The position numbers were made by a program, and so were the translations under genes. Positions 8,707 through 17,091 of a stretch of DNA of 64,000 nucleotides are shown here, piece by piece (positions within the stretch are counted from its first letter, which is position 1; each line of letters begins with the position of its first letter). The stretch comes from Nostoc sp. NIES-4103 (lineage in GTDB: Bacteria > Cyanobacteriota > Cyanobacteriia > Cyanobacteriales > Nostocaceae). Location: NCBI RefSeq assembly GCF_002368335.1, contig NZ_AP018288.1:2522208-2586207 (forward strand), in the 5' to 3' direction. The notes under the pieces are model-generated. The model saw only the letters and a program-made list of their open reading frames with translations, had not been told where the DNA came from and ran no database searches.

Positions 8707-11541
8707 ATGGTTAACTTACCAACTGCATTCAACGCACTCCAAGAACAATTACTGAACGCTGCCGAAAAGTTTGCTACCGATGCTCAACCTTTGAGTGAGA
8801 TGCTGACAGCTTTGATGGCAGATGTGGAAAAGGCTAGCAATGAACCTCTAGAAATTTTCCCGGTGTGTCATCATTCACCATCCTCAGCTTTGCAGATGGT
8901 ACGGAGGTTGCGGGAGAAGCCGCCGCAAGTGATTTATTTGGAACTTTGCGAAGACTTGCAAAATGTTGTGGAAAATTTACGTGATTGTAAATTACCTGTA
9001 GCTTTGCAAGCTTTTGCGGCTGAGTCGGAGAGTTTTTCACCTAAAATTATGCCGTTGAGTGTGGTTGCACCGATTACCGAAGCTTCGGCGGAATATCAAG
9101 CGATCGCATTTGCGCTACAACATCCCGAAACTCAGTTAGTATTTGTGGATAGGGCTGTTGATTTTGTTTTCCAATGGGAACCTCCTGATGTCAAAGTTGT
9201 GGAGTCAGAGGAACCCACCAATGAGGAAGCAAAAATGCACGGTTCGGCGGTTGGGGTGGAGGTGGGTAGCCTTGTACCGACTTTTGAGGAATTTTTAAAC
9301 TTTTTGCTGCGAAACTCTAATACACGCCATTTTTCGGAATGGTGGGATGAATATGTGGAAACAGCTATCATTAACGCAGATTATGAAACCTACCGCCAAA
9401 TCATGTTTCTTATCGGTAGCTTGATGCGGCGTTTGGGAACTCGCAAACGCGATATCGAAATCGACCGTCAACGGGAAAGTTATATGTGGACTTGCATGAA
9501 AAAACATATGCAAGCAAATAAAATTCCACCAGAAGCAGCGATTTATATCTGCGGTGCAGCACATGCAGCTAGCGATGTGCCAGAATACAGTGTCACTAAT
9601 AATAATGTTTGGGAAATTCCCCAACGCACTCCAACTAAATGGTTGTACGGTTTGATTCCTTCGAGTTTTGCTGCTATTGAATATCAATTTCGTCATCCGG
9701 CGGGTACGGTGTCGCTAGCAGAAACAAGTTGGAAAAAGAATCTCAAAGTTACAGGTTTAAAGGGTTTCTCACTCAAGAAAGAAGATAAAGTTAGTAAAGT
9801 CCAGCAAAATTCAGTTGCAGTTAAATCAACTAATTCCAGCCTGACAGCTTTTCTAACTCGTCCGCCAGAATTAGCAAAAGCAGACACAGAACAACTTTTG
9901 CAGTGGTGTGCTGATATTGTAGGATTGGCGCGAAAAAATGGCTATTTGGCAAGTACCGCAGATTCTATTGCTATCTACCAAACTTCGATGTTGCTGGCTG
10001 GAATGCGGAACCGGATGCACCCGACACCATACGACTTTCAAGATGCAGCCATAACTTGTTTAGAAAAAGACCGCACCCCGAAAAAACGCAACATTTACCA
10101 ACTTTGCCAAATTTTACTCGGTGGCGATCGCATTGGTACGGTTGGTTATGCTTCTTTACCTCCTCTCGCACAAGATGTTTACGACAGGCTGCAACCTTTG
10201 TCAGTTAATTTGTTCGCGCAAACTAACCAACGTGCTTTAATGGATTTTAAACAGCAACCAGGACTTCTACCATGTTCGGATGTACTGTGGCGATTGCATT
10301 ATTTGTTAAGCGATCGCATTGTCAAACCAATTATGGGCGATCGCAGTCTCGGTTCTAAACCAATTCAGGAATCTTGGGAAATTCGCATCGGAAAATACCA
10401 GCACGATATTATCATGCTCGGTTACGAAGGTGTGAGTATCGAACAGGTTCTAGAACAGCGTCTCAAGAAAGCAGCTTTTTCGGCGCAAGCAAAAACTAGC
10501 GATGTTCTCAAAGCGGCTGAAGATAGCATTTTATACGCTCGTAGCCTCCGCTTAACCCAAGAACTCGGCGAACATGCAATTTTTCTCCTCACACAAGAAA
10601 CTGGTGTCAGCGATGCCCCACAAGTATTTGAGCGAGTGCGGCGGCTAGTACATTATTATCGCACCACACCATCAGGTTTACCTGTGTGGATAGAGCATTT
10701 TGTTACCATAGGTTACGGACATTACGCAACATTACTACCCCAAGCTTTCGCCGATAGAGGCACAACCCCCGAACAAATCGCCGGTATGTTGGGTTTTATT
10801 TTCACTCTCGAAAGTTTAGCATTATCTCTAGGTTGTAACCGCAGTCAATTATTAATAGGTGTCAAACAATCCAGCCAAGGTTTAGAAGACCCTGCCAAAC
10901 TTGGTTTATTGTGGACAACTGAATGGTTGCTGACACTGCGAAAGCTAGAAGAAATCCGCGAATTCTTTGATGAAGTAATTAGCAATGAAATGTTAATTAC
11001 TTCTTTCCCAGAATACTTAAACGGTTTTATCTTATCTCTGACATTTGCACCCCGAATCAGCCGTTTTGTTGTGGAATTGCTAAGTAAATTATTTGCCACA
11101 GTTCCCGACAAAATTTTATTACCTTGGTTGCCAAGCTTAATTCTTAGACTACGACCCCATGCCCAAATTTTGCAAGTCTTAATCAAAGAAGCAGCAAGTA
11201 ATTTTCCCAATAATTTGGCTGGTTTTGATAATTGGGTTCCTGCATGGTCAAAACAGCAACCTGAAATTGCAGAAAATTTACAACAAGTTGAGGCTCAACC
11301 TGCACTCAGCGCAAATGAGTTGAAAATCAGAGAATTACTCTTTAATTCACCAGCGACAACAAACGCTTTTGCTAAATTCTTGGGTGTTGAAGAATTAACT
11401 TGGCAAGAAAATTTCAAAGAAAATCTAAATACTCAAAATCAATTATCTGAAAAAGAACTCAAAACCCAAGAATTAATACTTACTCATCCAGCAACATTAA
11501 ATTACTTTGCTGGACTAATTAATTGCAGCCAGTTTTCTTAG
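8707..11541 (+). CDS. DUF5682 family protein, last gene of the VWA/MoxR cluster
   Basis: Protein of 944 residues matching what I know of the DUF5682 family. The N-terminal 300 residues carry FPVCHHSPSSA (His55-His56), VIYLELCEDL (Glu79), LVFVDR, RESYM (about 257) and ICGAAHA (His286), a pattern like that of the TraB/ChaN/EreA superfamily, with paired histidines and a late GxxH; that relation is inferred. The remaining 640 residues look alpha-helical, possibly an alpha-solenoid. There is no signal peptide or TM. It follows moxR by 124 bp. In other bacteria DUF5682 genes co-occur with MoxR, VWA and SWIM genes, as here. The biochemical role is unknown; a hydrolase or ligand-sensing function is possible. 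Confidence 0.85.
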   Translation: MVNLPTAFNALQEQLLNAAEKFATDAQPLSEMLTALMADVEKASNEPLEIFPVCHHSPSSALQMVRRLREKPPQVIYLELCEDLQNVVENLRDCKLPVALQAFAAESESFSPKIMPLSVVAPITEASAEYQAIAFALQHPETQLVFVDRAVDFVFQWEPPDVKVVESEEPTNEEAKMHGSAVGVEVGSLVPTFEEFLNFLLRNSNTRHFSEWWDEYVETAIINADYETYRQIMFLIGSLMRRLGTRKRDIEIDRQRESYMWTCMKKHMQANKIPPEAAIYICGAAHAASDVPEYSVTNNNVWEIPQRTPTKWLYGLIPSSFAAIEYQFRHPAGTVSLAETSWKKNLKVTGLKGFSLKKEDKVSKVQQNSVAVKSTNSSLTAFLTRPPELAKADTEQLLQWCADIVGLARKNGYLASTADSIAIYQTSMLLAGMRNRMHPTPYDFQDAAITCLEKDRTPKKRNIYQLCQILLGGDRIGTVGYASLPPLAQDVYDRLQPLSVNLFAQTNQRALMDFKQQPGLLPCSDVLWRLHYLLSDRIVKPIMGDRSLGSKPIQESWEIRIGKYQHDIIMLGYEGVSIEQVLEQRLKKAAFSAQAKTSDVLKAAEDSILYARSLRLTQELGEHAIFLLTQETGVSDAPQVFERVRRLVHYYRTTPSGLPVWIEHFVTIGYGHYATLLPQAFADRGTTPEQIAGMLGFIFTLESLALSLGCNRSQLLIGVKQSSQGLEDPAKLGLLWTTEWLLTLRKLEEIREFFDEVISNEMLITSFPEYLNGFILSLTFAPRISRFVVELLSKLFATVPDKILLPWLPSLILRLRPHAQILQVLIKEAASNFPNNLAGFDNWVPAWSKQQPEIAENLQQVEAQPALSANELKIRELLFNSPATTNAFAKFLGVEELTWQENFKENLNTQNQLSEKELKTQELILTHPATLNYFAGLINCSQFS

Positions 11542-11606
11542 TGTCTTCGTGTCTTTGTGGTTCAAAAGCCAATTTTTTAACCACAAAGACACTAAGACAC
11601 CAAGGT
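11541..11606. repeat. Palindromic TCTTTGTGGTT/AACCACAAAGA repeat
   Basis: Near-perfect inverted repeat GTGTCTTTGTGGTT ... AACCACAAAGACACTAAG immediately after the DUF5682 stop. It could serve as a transcript-end hairpin for the cluster, although no clean T-run follows. Confidence 0.65.
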
Positions 11607-11687
11607 AGGGTTAATTCCTTTGATTACAGACTTGTATTGAATAACACTAGTCTTTTAAAATCAGGTTAATATTGCCTTTTAAGTTGA

Positions 11688-12077
11688 ATGACACCTGATC
11701 TTATTTGTCTGTTAATTCTAGCATTGTGGTCAATTCCATTGAATCACATTCCTGCACTTGCTCGTGTAGCTTATTCAGATATCAGTTGGGGAATGGGAAA
11801 CCGAGAAAAAATGCCTGATGTACCGCCGTGGGTGGAACGTGCAGACCGGGCGCAGCGAAATCACCATGACAATTTAGCCATGATTGCAGTGGTGATTTTG
11901 ACTGCACAAATAACAGGGCAAAGCGATAATATCACTGCGATCGCATCAATTGTGATTGTCGTGTCCAGAATATTGCATGGTCTTGTCTACATTTTTGGTA
12001 TCACAGGTATCCGTTCATTGGCGTACTTGGTTGCTGTATTGGCAATGTTAGCGATCGTTTGGCGGATTTTTACTTAA
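11688..12077 (+). CDS. MAPEG family membrane protein
   Basis: Integral membrane protein of 129 residues with about four hydrophobic segments (residues 4-25, 58-80, 82-105 and 108-127). The motif WVERADRAQRNHHDN after the first loop matches the glutathione-contacting RAxRAxxN signature of MAPEG proteins (microsomal glutathione S-transferase/prostaglandin E synthase superfamily). Length is normal for the bacterial family. A role in glutathione-dependent detoxification is likely, but the bacterial substrates are mostly unknown. It has its own spacer on both sides and is probably monocistronic. Confidence 0.85.
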   Translation: MTPDLICLLILALWSIPLNHIPALARVAYSDISWGMGNREKMPDVPPWVERADRAQRNHHDNLAMIAVVILTAQITGQSDNITAIASIVIVVSRILHGLVYIFGITGIRSLAYLVAVLAMLAIVWRIFT

Positions 12078-12082
12078 AGTAG

Positions 12083-12137
12083 TGTCACGAATAGGGTGTG
12101 GGGTGTTGGGGGTAGGGGATACCCCCTAATCGTGACA
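12083..12137. repeat. Short inverted-repeat element TGTCACGA/TCGTGACA
   Basis: 8-bp perfect ends TGTCACGA and TCGTGACA enclose a G-rich tract (GGGTGTGGGGTGTTGGGGGT) and ACCCCCTA. It can fold as a hairpin and may terminate transcription from the MAPEG gene. Confidence 0.5.
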
Positions 12138-12185
12138 AAGAACGACCAGATAAAGTAATTGTGCAAATTAAATGTGTTTTAACTT

Positions 12186-12301
12186 ATACCAATTCTCTGT
12201 AACAATGCGCTTAATAATTACCCCCGGCTACGCCGTCCCCCCTTACCAAGGGGGGACTACAGGGGGGTCGAATTCAGCTCAACTTCATAGAGAAATGGTA
12301 T
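12186..12301. mobile_element. MITE-like element, ATACCAATT family
   Basis: Ends ATACCAATTCTCTGT and AGAGAAATGGTAT are inverted repeats with one mismatch in 13. The interior holds a CCCCCCTTACCAAGGGGGG hairpin. The right end touches the stop codon of the minus-strand gene at 12301. Related ends occur at 12999, 39790 and 60392. Confidence 0.7.
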
Positions 12302-12753
12302 TAGCAACCCCGATGGTAATTGCTGTGCCGATAGTCGTAGTGTCTTAGGTAATGGCAGTACAGGGGGTCGGAAACCCGTTGATAGTAATTATTGTACCGA
12401 TTGTGATACCGCCTACGGTAATAAATATTTTCGGGATAGTAAGGCTGATGACGGTTATAATTTCTGTACCTTTGATGATATTGCCTACGATAACGATAAT
12501 AACGACGATGCCTTCTATAATGGTGGCGATGTTTTCGATCTTTTAATTTTTCCGCATCAGCTTGCCAATCTCCCTCAACTGAATTTGCAAAGTAATTCAC
12601 TTCATCTTGATTTGCCTTTGTCTGAACAACTGATAGGTCTAAATTCTCAGGAGTTGGTAGCGTCTGCAAGCTATTTTTTTCAGATGCTGTGGCTATCTCA
12701 AATCCGAGGCAACTGGGCAATAATAAAATACTGATTACCAATTTCCAAAACAC
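12301..12753 (-). CDS. Secreted His/Arg/Tyr-rich protein
   Basis: Protein of 150 residues with an N-terminal hydrophobic signal (residues 3-18, ending near LLPSCLG, which could be a weak lipobox), a middle of mixed composition, and a C-terminal half dominated by His, Arg, Tyr and Asn (HRHHYRRHRRYYRYRR and similar). It starts at GTG 12753. Nothing enzymatic is visible. The composition suggests metal binding, polysaccharide or nucleic-acid contact, or simply a basic surface protein. I do not recognise a named family. The stop codon abuts the MITE-like element at 12186-12301, so the original C-terminus may have been altered. Confidence 0.65.
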   Translation of the reverse strand: MFWKLVISILLLPSCLGFEIATASEKNSLQTLPTPENLDLSVVQTKANQDEVNYFANSVEGDWQADAEKLKDRKHRHHYRRHRRYYRYRRQYHQRYRNYNRHQPYYPENIYYRRRYHNRYNNYYQRVSDPLYCHYLRHYDYRHSNYHRGC

Positions 12754-13302
12754 TGTTTCATACTCCTAATTTCTTGCTCACTGGCTTCCCTAGGGAATAC
12801 CTGCTGTGTAAGGCTCTGGCAGAAATAGGATTTACGCAGTGAAAGAAAAAATCAAGCCTTGTTTCTATTCAAGGAAAAATAGAGCCTTTATCAATTATCT
12901 ATCATATAGGTTTGGGAAGTATAGTTATTAGCGATCGCTGATTAATTAATTTCAAAATTTTTATTATTTCTTAACATTTTTTGGAGATTCAAAATCTGAT
13001 ACCAATTTGAAAAAACAATGCAACAGATATCTTTTAGGGGCGTACAGCTGTACGCCTCTACTATAGTTAATCCATGTGTCGCAAAAATTATTTAAATCGG
13101 TATTAGTTGTGTATGACGTTCTTATACTAACTACAAGCAGTTTTACCTTGTTGTTGCAGTACAAAAACTGTAATATATATGATTGGCCAAGCCCTCAGCT
13201 CATAAATCGATGTAACTTTAATTACGTTGCTAATGTATAATTATTGTTAACATCTTCCAATTTCAGTAACTTTAATTACAACACTTAGAAAAAACTGTAA
13301 TT
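12754..13302. other. Gene-free spacer (549 bp)
   Basis: AT-rich, with one HIP1 site near 12935 and the MITE-like element at 12999-13103. No credible reading frame was seen; promoters for the flanking divergent genes should lie here. Confidence 0.6.
12999..13103. mobile_element. MITE-like element, ATACCAATT family
   Basis: Ends ATACCAATTT and AAATCGGTAT are inverted repeats with one mismatch. The interior holds a strong hairpin, GGGGCGTACAGCTGTACGCCTC. A hairpin of the same type (GGGGCTACAGATGTACGCCCC) lies at 3198. Confidence 0.65.
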
Positions 13303-14052
13303 ATGAAACCATTTCTCTTCGTCACTGATTTAGATCACACGCTTGTGGGTGATAAAAAAGCTTTAGAACAATTGAATCAAGAATTAGAAAATCATCGAAA
13401 AGTATATGGAAGCAAAATTGTTTATGCAACAGGGCGATCGCTAACCTTATATCAAGAGTTGACAACAGAACAAAGTCTTCTAAATCCCGATGCATTAATT
13501 ACTGCTGTTGGAACTGAAATATACTTTGACTCTAATTATGAAACTCCTGATTTGGAATGGTCTAGTAAGCTATCAGTTGGTTGGAATCGTGATTTAGTAG
13601 TAGAGATAGCTGCAAAGTTTGAAGACCTCGTTCCTCAACAAGATTCTGAACAACGTCCTTTTAAAGTTAGTTATCTAATTCCAGAAGAAGCTGCAAAGCA
13701 AATTTTACCCCAACTCAATAACTTACTAGAAAATGAAAATATTAAATTTAAATTAATCTACAGTGGCAGCGAAGACCTTGATATTTTACCTCTTGATGCC
13801 GATAAGGGTTTAGCAGTCAAGTTTTTACAAAACAGATGGAAATATTATTCACAGGAAACAGTTGTATGTGGTGATTCAGGTAATGATATTGCTTTATTTA
13901 GCGTCGGCGAAGAAAGAGGTATTATTGTAGGCAATGCTCGTTCGGAATTACGTGAATGGTATGAAGCTAACAAAACTGACTATCGCTATTTTGCAACATC
14001 ATTCTATGCAGATGGTATTTTAGAAGGTTTACGCTTTCTTAATTTTCTTTAA
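13303..14052 (+). CDS. Sucrose-phosphate phosphatase
   Basis: HAD-superfamily phosphatase of 249 residues that hydrolyses sucrose 6-phosphate to sucrose in the cytosol. Motif I is DLDHT (nucleophile Asp9, acid/base Asp11), ATGRS carries motif II, the motif III Lys lies in DADKG, and motif IV is CGDSGNDIALF. The C-terminal FADGILEGL-type ending (YADGILEGLRFL) is typical of the S6PP family. Length matches stand-alone cyanobacterial SppA. In Nostocales sucrose serves as an osmolyte and as carbon carrier from vegetative cells to heterocysts. No sucrose-phosphate synthase gene is adjacent. Confidence 0.92.
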   Translation: MKPFLFVTDLDHTLVGDKKALEQLNQELENHRKVYGSKIVYATGRSLTLYQELTTEQSLLNPDALITAVGTEIYFDSNYETPDLEWSSKLSVGWNRDLVVEIAAKFEDLVPQQDSEQRPFKVSYLIPEEAAKQILPQLNNLLENENIKFKLIYSGSEDLDILPLDADKGLAVKFLQNRWKYYSQETVVCGDSGNDIALFSVGEERGIIVGNARSELREWYEANKTDYRYFATSFYADGILEGLRFLNFL

Positions 14053-14725
14053 TTTACATCATGTCCTTTGCTTATTACTGATTACAACCTCCCAAACCCA
14101 CCCCCCTCTGTTCCTCCTTACCAAGGCTACTAGCGTGTCAAGACTAAAGTTGTGCAATAAAATTCTTTTTTTATCTCTGTGTCTTTGTGTCTTTGTGGTT
14201 AATTAATGCATCATTTTAGTCTTGCCACGCCAGTAGGGTGTGTTATGGACGGAAGTTCTATAAATAAAATTAGCAGCAAACAAAAATTATCATGCCACTA
14301 ATTTTAGCTATTAGGAATGTTGAGTAGGTCTTTGGGTAGCTCAAATTTAGTCGTTAACTTCTATTGCAATGAAATCTTCACTGGAATGAAAACCACAACA
14401 GTTTTCGAGTTTGATTCAATAATATACTCGTCGTGAGTCCCAGACTGATGAAACTTGAAAAAATTTTCGTATTTGGCGATCGCAATTTCATATAGCAGGC
14501 ATTTAACGATAAAGCTAGTCAGATTTTGGGTTTGGCAATCTTTTTACTTTTAATGCTTTCTTAACTAAATCTAATATTTCTTTAAAAAAGGCGTAAAACC
14601 TTACAGGTACTGACTTTGCTTATCTGATTAGCCTGCCAAATAAGGATTTTAATCAAAAGATAAAGTGGATTTAAACAAGTGAATCAATTAATATATATAT
14701 AGTTATTGAAAATACATGAATAGAT
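14053..14725. other. Gene-free spacer (673 bp)
   Basis: Contains the TIR element at 14127-14236 and one HIP1 site near 14478. The remainder is AT-rich with no supported frame. Confidence 0.6.
14127..14236. mobile_element. MITE-like element with 22-bp terminal inverted repeats
   Basis: Left end CTACTAGCGTGTCAAGACTA and the reverse complement of the right end, CTACTGGCGTGGCAAGACTA, agree at 20 of 22 positions when extended by AA. The interior (TATCTCTGTGTCTTTGTG) belongs to the same GTGTCTTTGTG family found in the VWA/MoxR cluster spacers. Non-coding, 110 bp. Confidence 0.75.
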
Positions 14726-15223
14726 ATGCGTTTACCGATTGTTATCAGTGCAGCATTGTTGGTATCTCTGGGTTTGAACCTACCAGTAGTCTCGCAACCT
14801 CCCATAGAAATAGCACATTCGCAAAAAAATAATAATAAATTAGATGCAAGACGATTACAATTTAATCGCAATTTGTGGAATAAGCAAAATATTTCCAACT
14901 ATCGTTACACCTTTAGCAATAGCTGCTTTTGTATCCCAGATGCTAGAGGCCCAGTAATCATTGAAGTTCGTAACGGCCAAACAACTTCTATTACTTCTGT
15001 GGAAACTGGTCAACCAGTCGACCCACAATACTTTCAACAATACAATACAATACCCAAGCTTTTTAATGTCATTCAGGATGGCATTAACCGTAACGCATAC
15101 AGCCTGGATGTGCAGTATGATGCTAGACTAGGCTATCCTACCCAAATTAATATTGATTATGACAGCCAGATAGCTGATGAAGAAATATATCTCACAATTG
15201 AGAATTTTCAGGTAATTCAATAA
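14726..15223 (+). CDS. Secreted DUF6174-type protein
   Basis: Protein of 165 residues with an N-terminal signal peptide (residues 1-24, hydrophobic core IVISAALLVSLGLNL, possible cleavage after VVSQ). The mature part carries NYRYTFSNSCFC, GPVIIEVRNGQ and a final DYDSQIADEEIYLTIENF, the layout of the DUF6174 family of small secreted proteins. The close cysteines in SCFC may form a disulfide. The function is unknown, and the envelope or periplasmic location is inferred from the signal peptide. Confidence 0.75.
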   Translation: MRLPIVISAALLVSLGLNLPVVSQPPIEIAHSQKNNNKLDARRLQFNRNLWNKQNISNYRYTFSNSCFCIPDARGPVIIEVRNGQTTSITSVETGQPVDPQYFQQYNTIPKLFNVIQDGINRNAYSLDVQYDARLGYPTQINIDYDSQIADEEIYLTIENFQVIQ

Positions 15224-15426
15224 ATTAAGCTTTTCCACATCAAGATTGTAGATTTAATAGTGTTGACTTATGACTGATATCGGTTATAGGTCAACTACTT
15301 CGTCTGGTTGTTGTTAGTCCTTAGTCCTTTGTCATTTGTAATTACAAAGGACTAAAGACTAATGACTAATGACAGTCGTAAACCAGATAATTTGCTATTT
15401 GGACGCAATTAGCTTATTCTACAGTT

Positions 15427-16518
15427 TCAAAATCCCATTGCCTTAGCTACTGCCCCTAATTCAGCTTCAATACCCTGTTTAAACTGACTTTGACTGTACT
15501 TAATGGCTGTATCTGGGTCTTTCAAACCATTGCCTGTCAGCACACAAACCACTGTGGCGCCGGTGGGAACTTGGTCTTTGACTTGCAACAACCCTGCTAC
15601 GGAAGCAGCACTAGCAGGTTCGCAGAAAATACCTTCCGATGAAGCTAAAAGTCGATACGCGTCAAGAATTTCCGCATCAGTCACAGCGTGGAAATTTCCC
15701 TGACTTGCTGATTGGGCTGCGATCGCTTTTTCCCAACTTGCAGGGTTGCCAATGCGAATTGCTGTGGCTAAAGTTTCGGGATGGGCTACTGGTTTACCCA
15801 TGACTAAAGGCGCTGCACCTGCTGCTTGGAATCCCATCATCTTGGGCAAGCGATCGCATTTTCCAGCTTGGTGATATTGACAAAAACCCATCCAATATGC
15901 TGTGATATTTCCCGCATTTCCCACAGGGATACACAGCCAATCTGGGGCATCACCCAGCACATCGACAATTTCAAAAGCTCCTGTTTTCTGCCCTTCCAAG
16001 CGGTAGGGATTCACCGAATTCACCAAAGTTATGGGATAGCTTTCTGCCATCTCGCGGACAATTTCCAGTGCTTGGTCAAAATTACCTTTAATTGCCAGCA
16101 CCTCAGCTCCATAAAGCAACGCCTGTGCCAACTTTCCTAGCGCCACATAGCCATCGGGAATCAGTACAAAAGCACTCATACCTCCACGTCTGGCATAAGC
16201 CGCTGCGGCTGCGGAGGTATTACCCGTGCTAGCACAGATTACCGCCTTTGCCCCGCTTTCCTTCGCTTTAGAAATTGCCATTGTCATACCCCGGTCTTTG
16301 AAGCTACCAGTGGGGTTCAGACCGTCATATTTCACAAACACACGTACTTGTCTGCCAATTCGCTCTGCGATCGCCGGCACCGGAATTAGCGGAGTGTTAC
16401 CTTCTAACAAGGTGACAACAGGCGTTTTTTCACTAACAGGCAGGTACTCACGATAGGCCTCTATCAGCCCGGGCCAAGGTTGGCGATGAGATTTAGCAAC
16501 AGACAAGCTCACAGTCAC
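15427..16518 (-). CDS. thrC: Threonine synthase
   Basis: Pyridoxal-phosphate enzyme of 363 residues that converts O-phosphohomoserine to threonine, the last step of the pathway. The PLP lysine is Lys74 in NPTGSFKDRGM; the glycine-rich phosphate loop is PVGNAGN near residue 200; and the substrate-side motifs GNTPL and STGNTSA are present. Length and motifs fit the short bacterial ThrC type rather than the long type. It starts at GTG 16518. The gene stands alone between repeats and a small gene on the other strand. Confidence 0.95.
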   Translation of the reverse strand: MTVSLSVAKSHRQPWPGLIEAYREYLPVSEKTPVVTLLEGNTPLIPVPAIAERIGRQVRVFVKYDGLNPTGSFKDRGMTMAISKAKESGAKAVICASTGNTSAAAAAYARRGGMSAFVLIPDGYVALGKLAQALLYGAEVLAIKGNFDQALEIVREMAESYPITLVNSVNPYRLEGQKTGAFEIVDVLGDAPDWLCIPVGNAGNITAYWMGFCQYHQAGKCDRLPKMMGFQAAGAAPLVMGKPVAHPETLATAIRIGNPASWEKAIAAQSASQGNFHAVTDAEILDAYRLLASSEGIFCEPASAASVAGLLQVKDQVPTGATVVCVLTGNGLKDPDTAIKYSQSQFKQGIEAELGAVAKAMGF

Positions 16519-16833
16519 GGGATTTATAACTTTTTAACTTATAGAATGCCACTTTATCATATAGGAGTTATGAGTCAGTGGTTAGTGGTTAGTTGTTAGT
16601 TGTTAGTTGTCAGTTGTTAGTTGTTATTTCTCCCTCATCCCCCCATCCCCCTCATCCCCCTCATCCCCCCTAAACCATGCGGAACACAACCTAGATCATC
16701 GCAGTCACTTATTAAAACACCAGTAATGTATTAGCGTAAGTGATTGAAAATATACAATCATTTAACAAATCTTAAACTTACATTATTATATTATTTACTA
16801 AAGGTGTGAGTTAATCTGTGGATTTATTGAGCG
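16519..16833. other. Spacer with heptamer repeats (315 bp)
   Basis: GTTAGTT-type heptamers followed by CCCCCTCAT units (about 16567-16672), then AT-rich sequence that should hold promoters for both divergent genes. Confidence 0.6.
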
Positions 16834-17034
16834 ATGCCTACTTATTCTTCATCTAGTGTTTCCGAACACCAACAACAATCCCAAACTCTTTGGGTAAGAG
16901 ATTTGAGCAAAACTTGTTACCAAGACGATCAGCAACTCAAGTTGAGATGTTTGCAAGCAGAAGTAGACTCATTGTTGGAGCAATTGCAAAGCCTGAAGGA
17001 GCAACGGCAAGCCGCTACCGCACAACAAGAGTAA
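16834..17034 (+). CDS. Small coiled-coil protein
   Basis: Protein of 66 residues. The N-terminal third is Ser/Gln-rich; the remainder (LRCLQAEVDSLLEQLQSLKE) is a heptad-patterned helix that could dimerise. The codon pattern and the clear start/stop between two gene ends make it a credible small gene, and I recall similar short proteins in Nostocales, but I know no function for it. It converges with the large membrane-anchored gene downstream (57 bp apart). Confidence 0.6.
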   Translation: MPTYSSSSVSEHQQQSQTLWVRDLSKTCYQDDQQLKLRCLQAEVDSLLEQLQSLKEQRQAATAQQE

Positions 17035-17091
17035 ATTAGTTGCCAAGCGCGATCGTTGTACTTCTATGGTCTAAATTTTAGCAAGCAGCTA

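Noticed and set aside
8290..9696. Several minus-strand ORFs opposite the MoxR and DUF5682 genes
   Set aside because: Antisense shadows of long, well-supported genes with no motif of their own.
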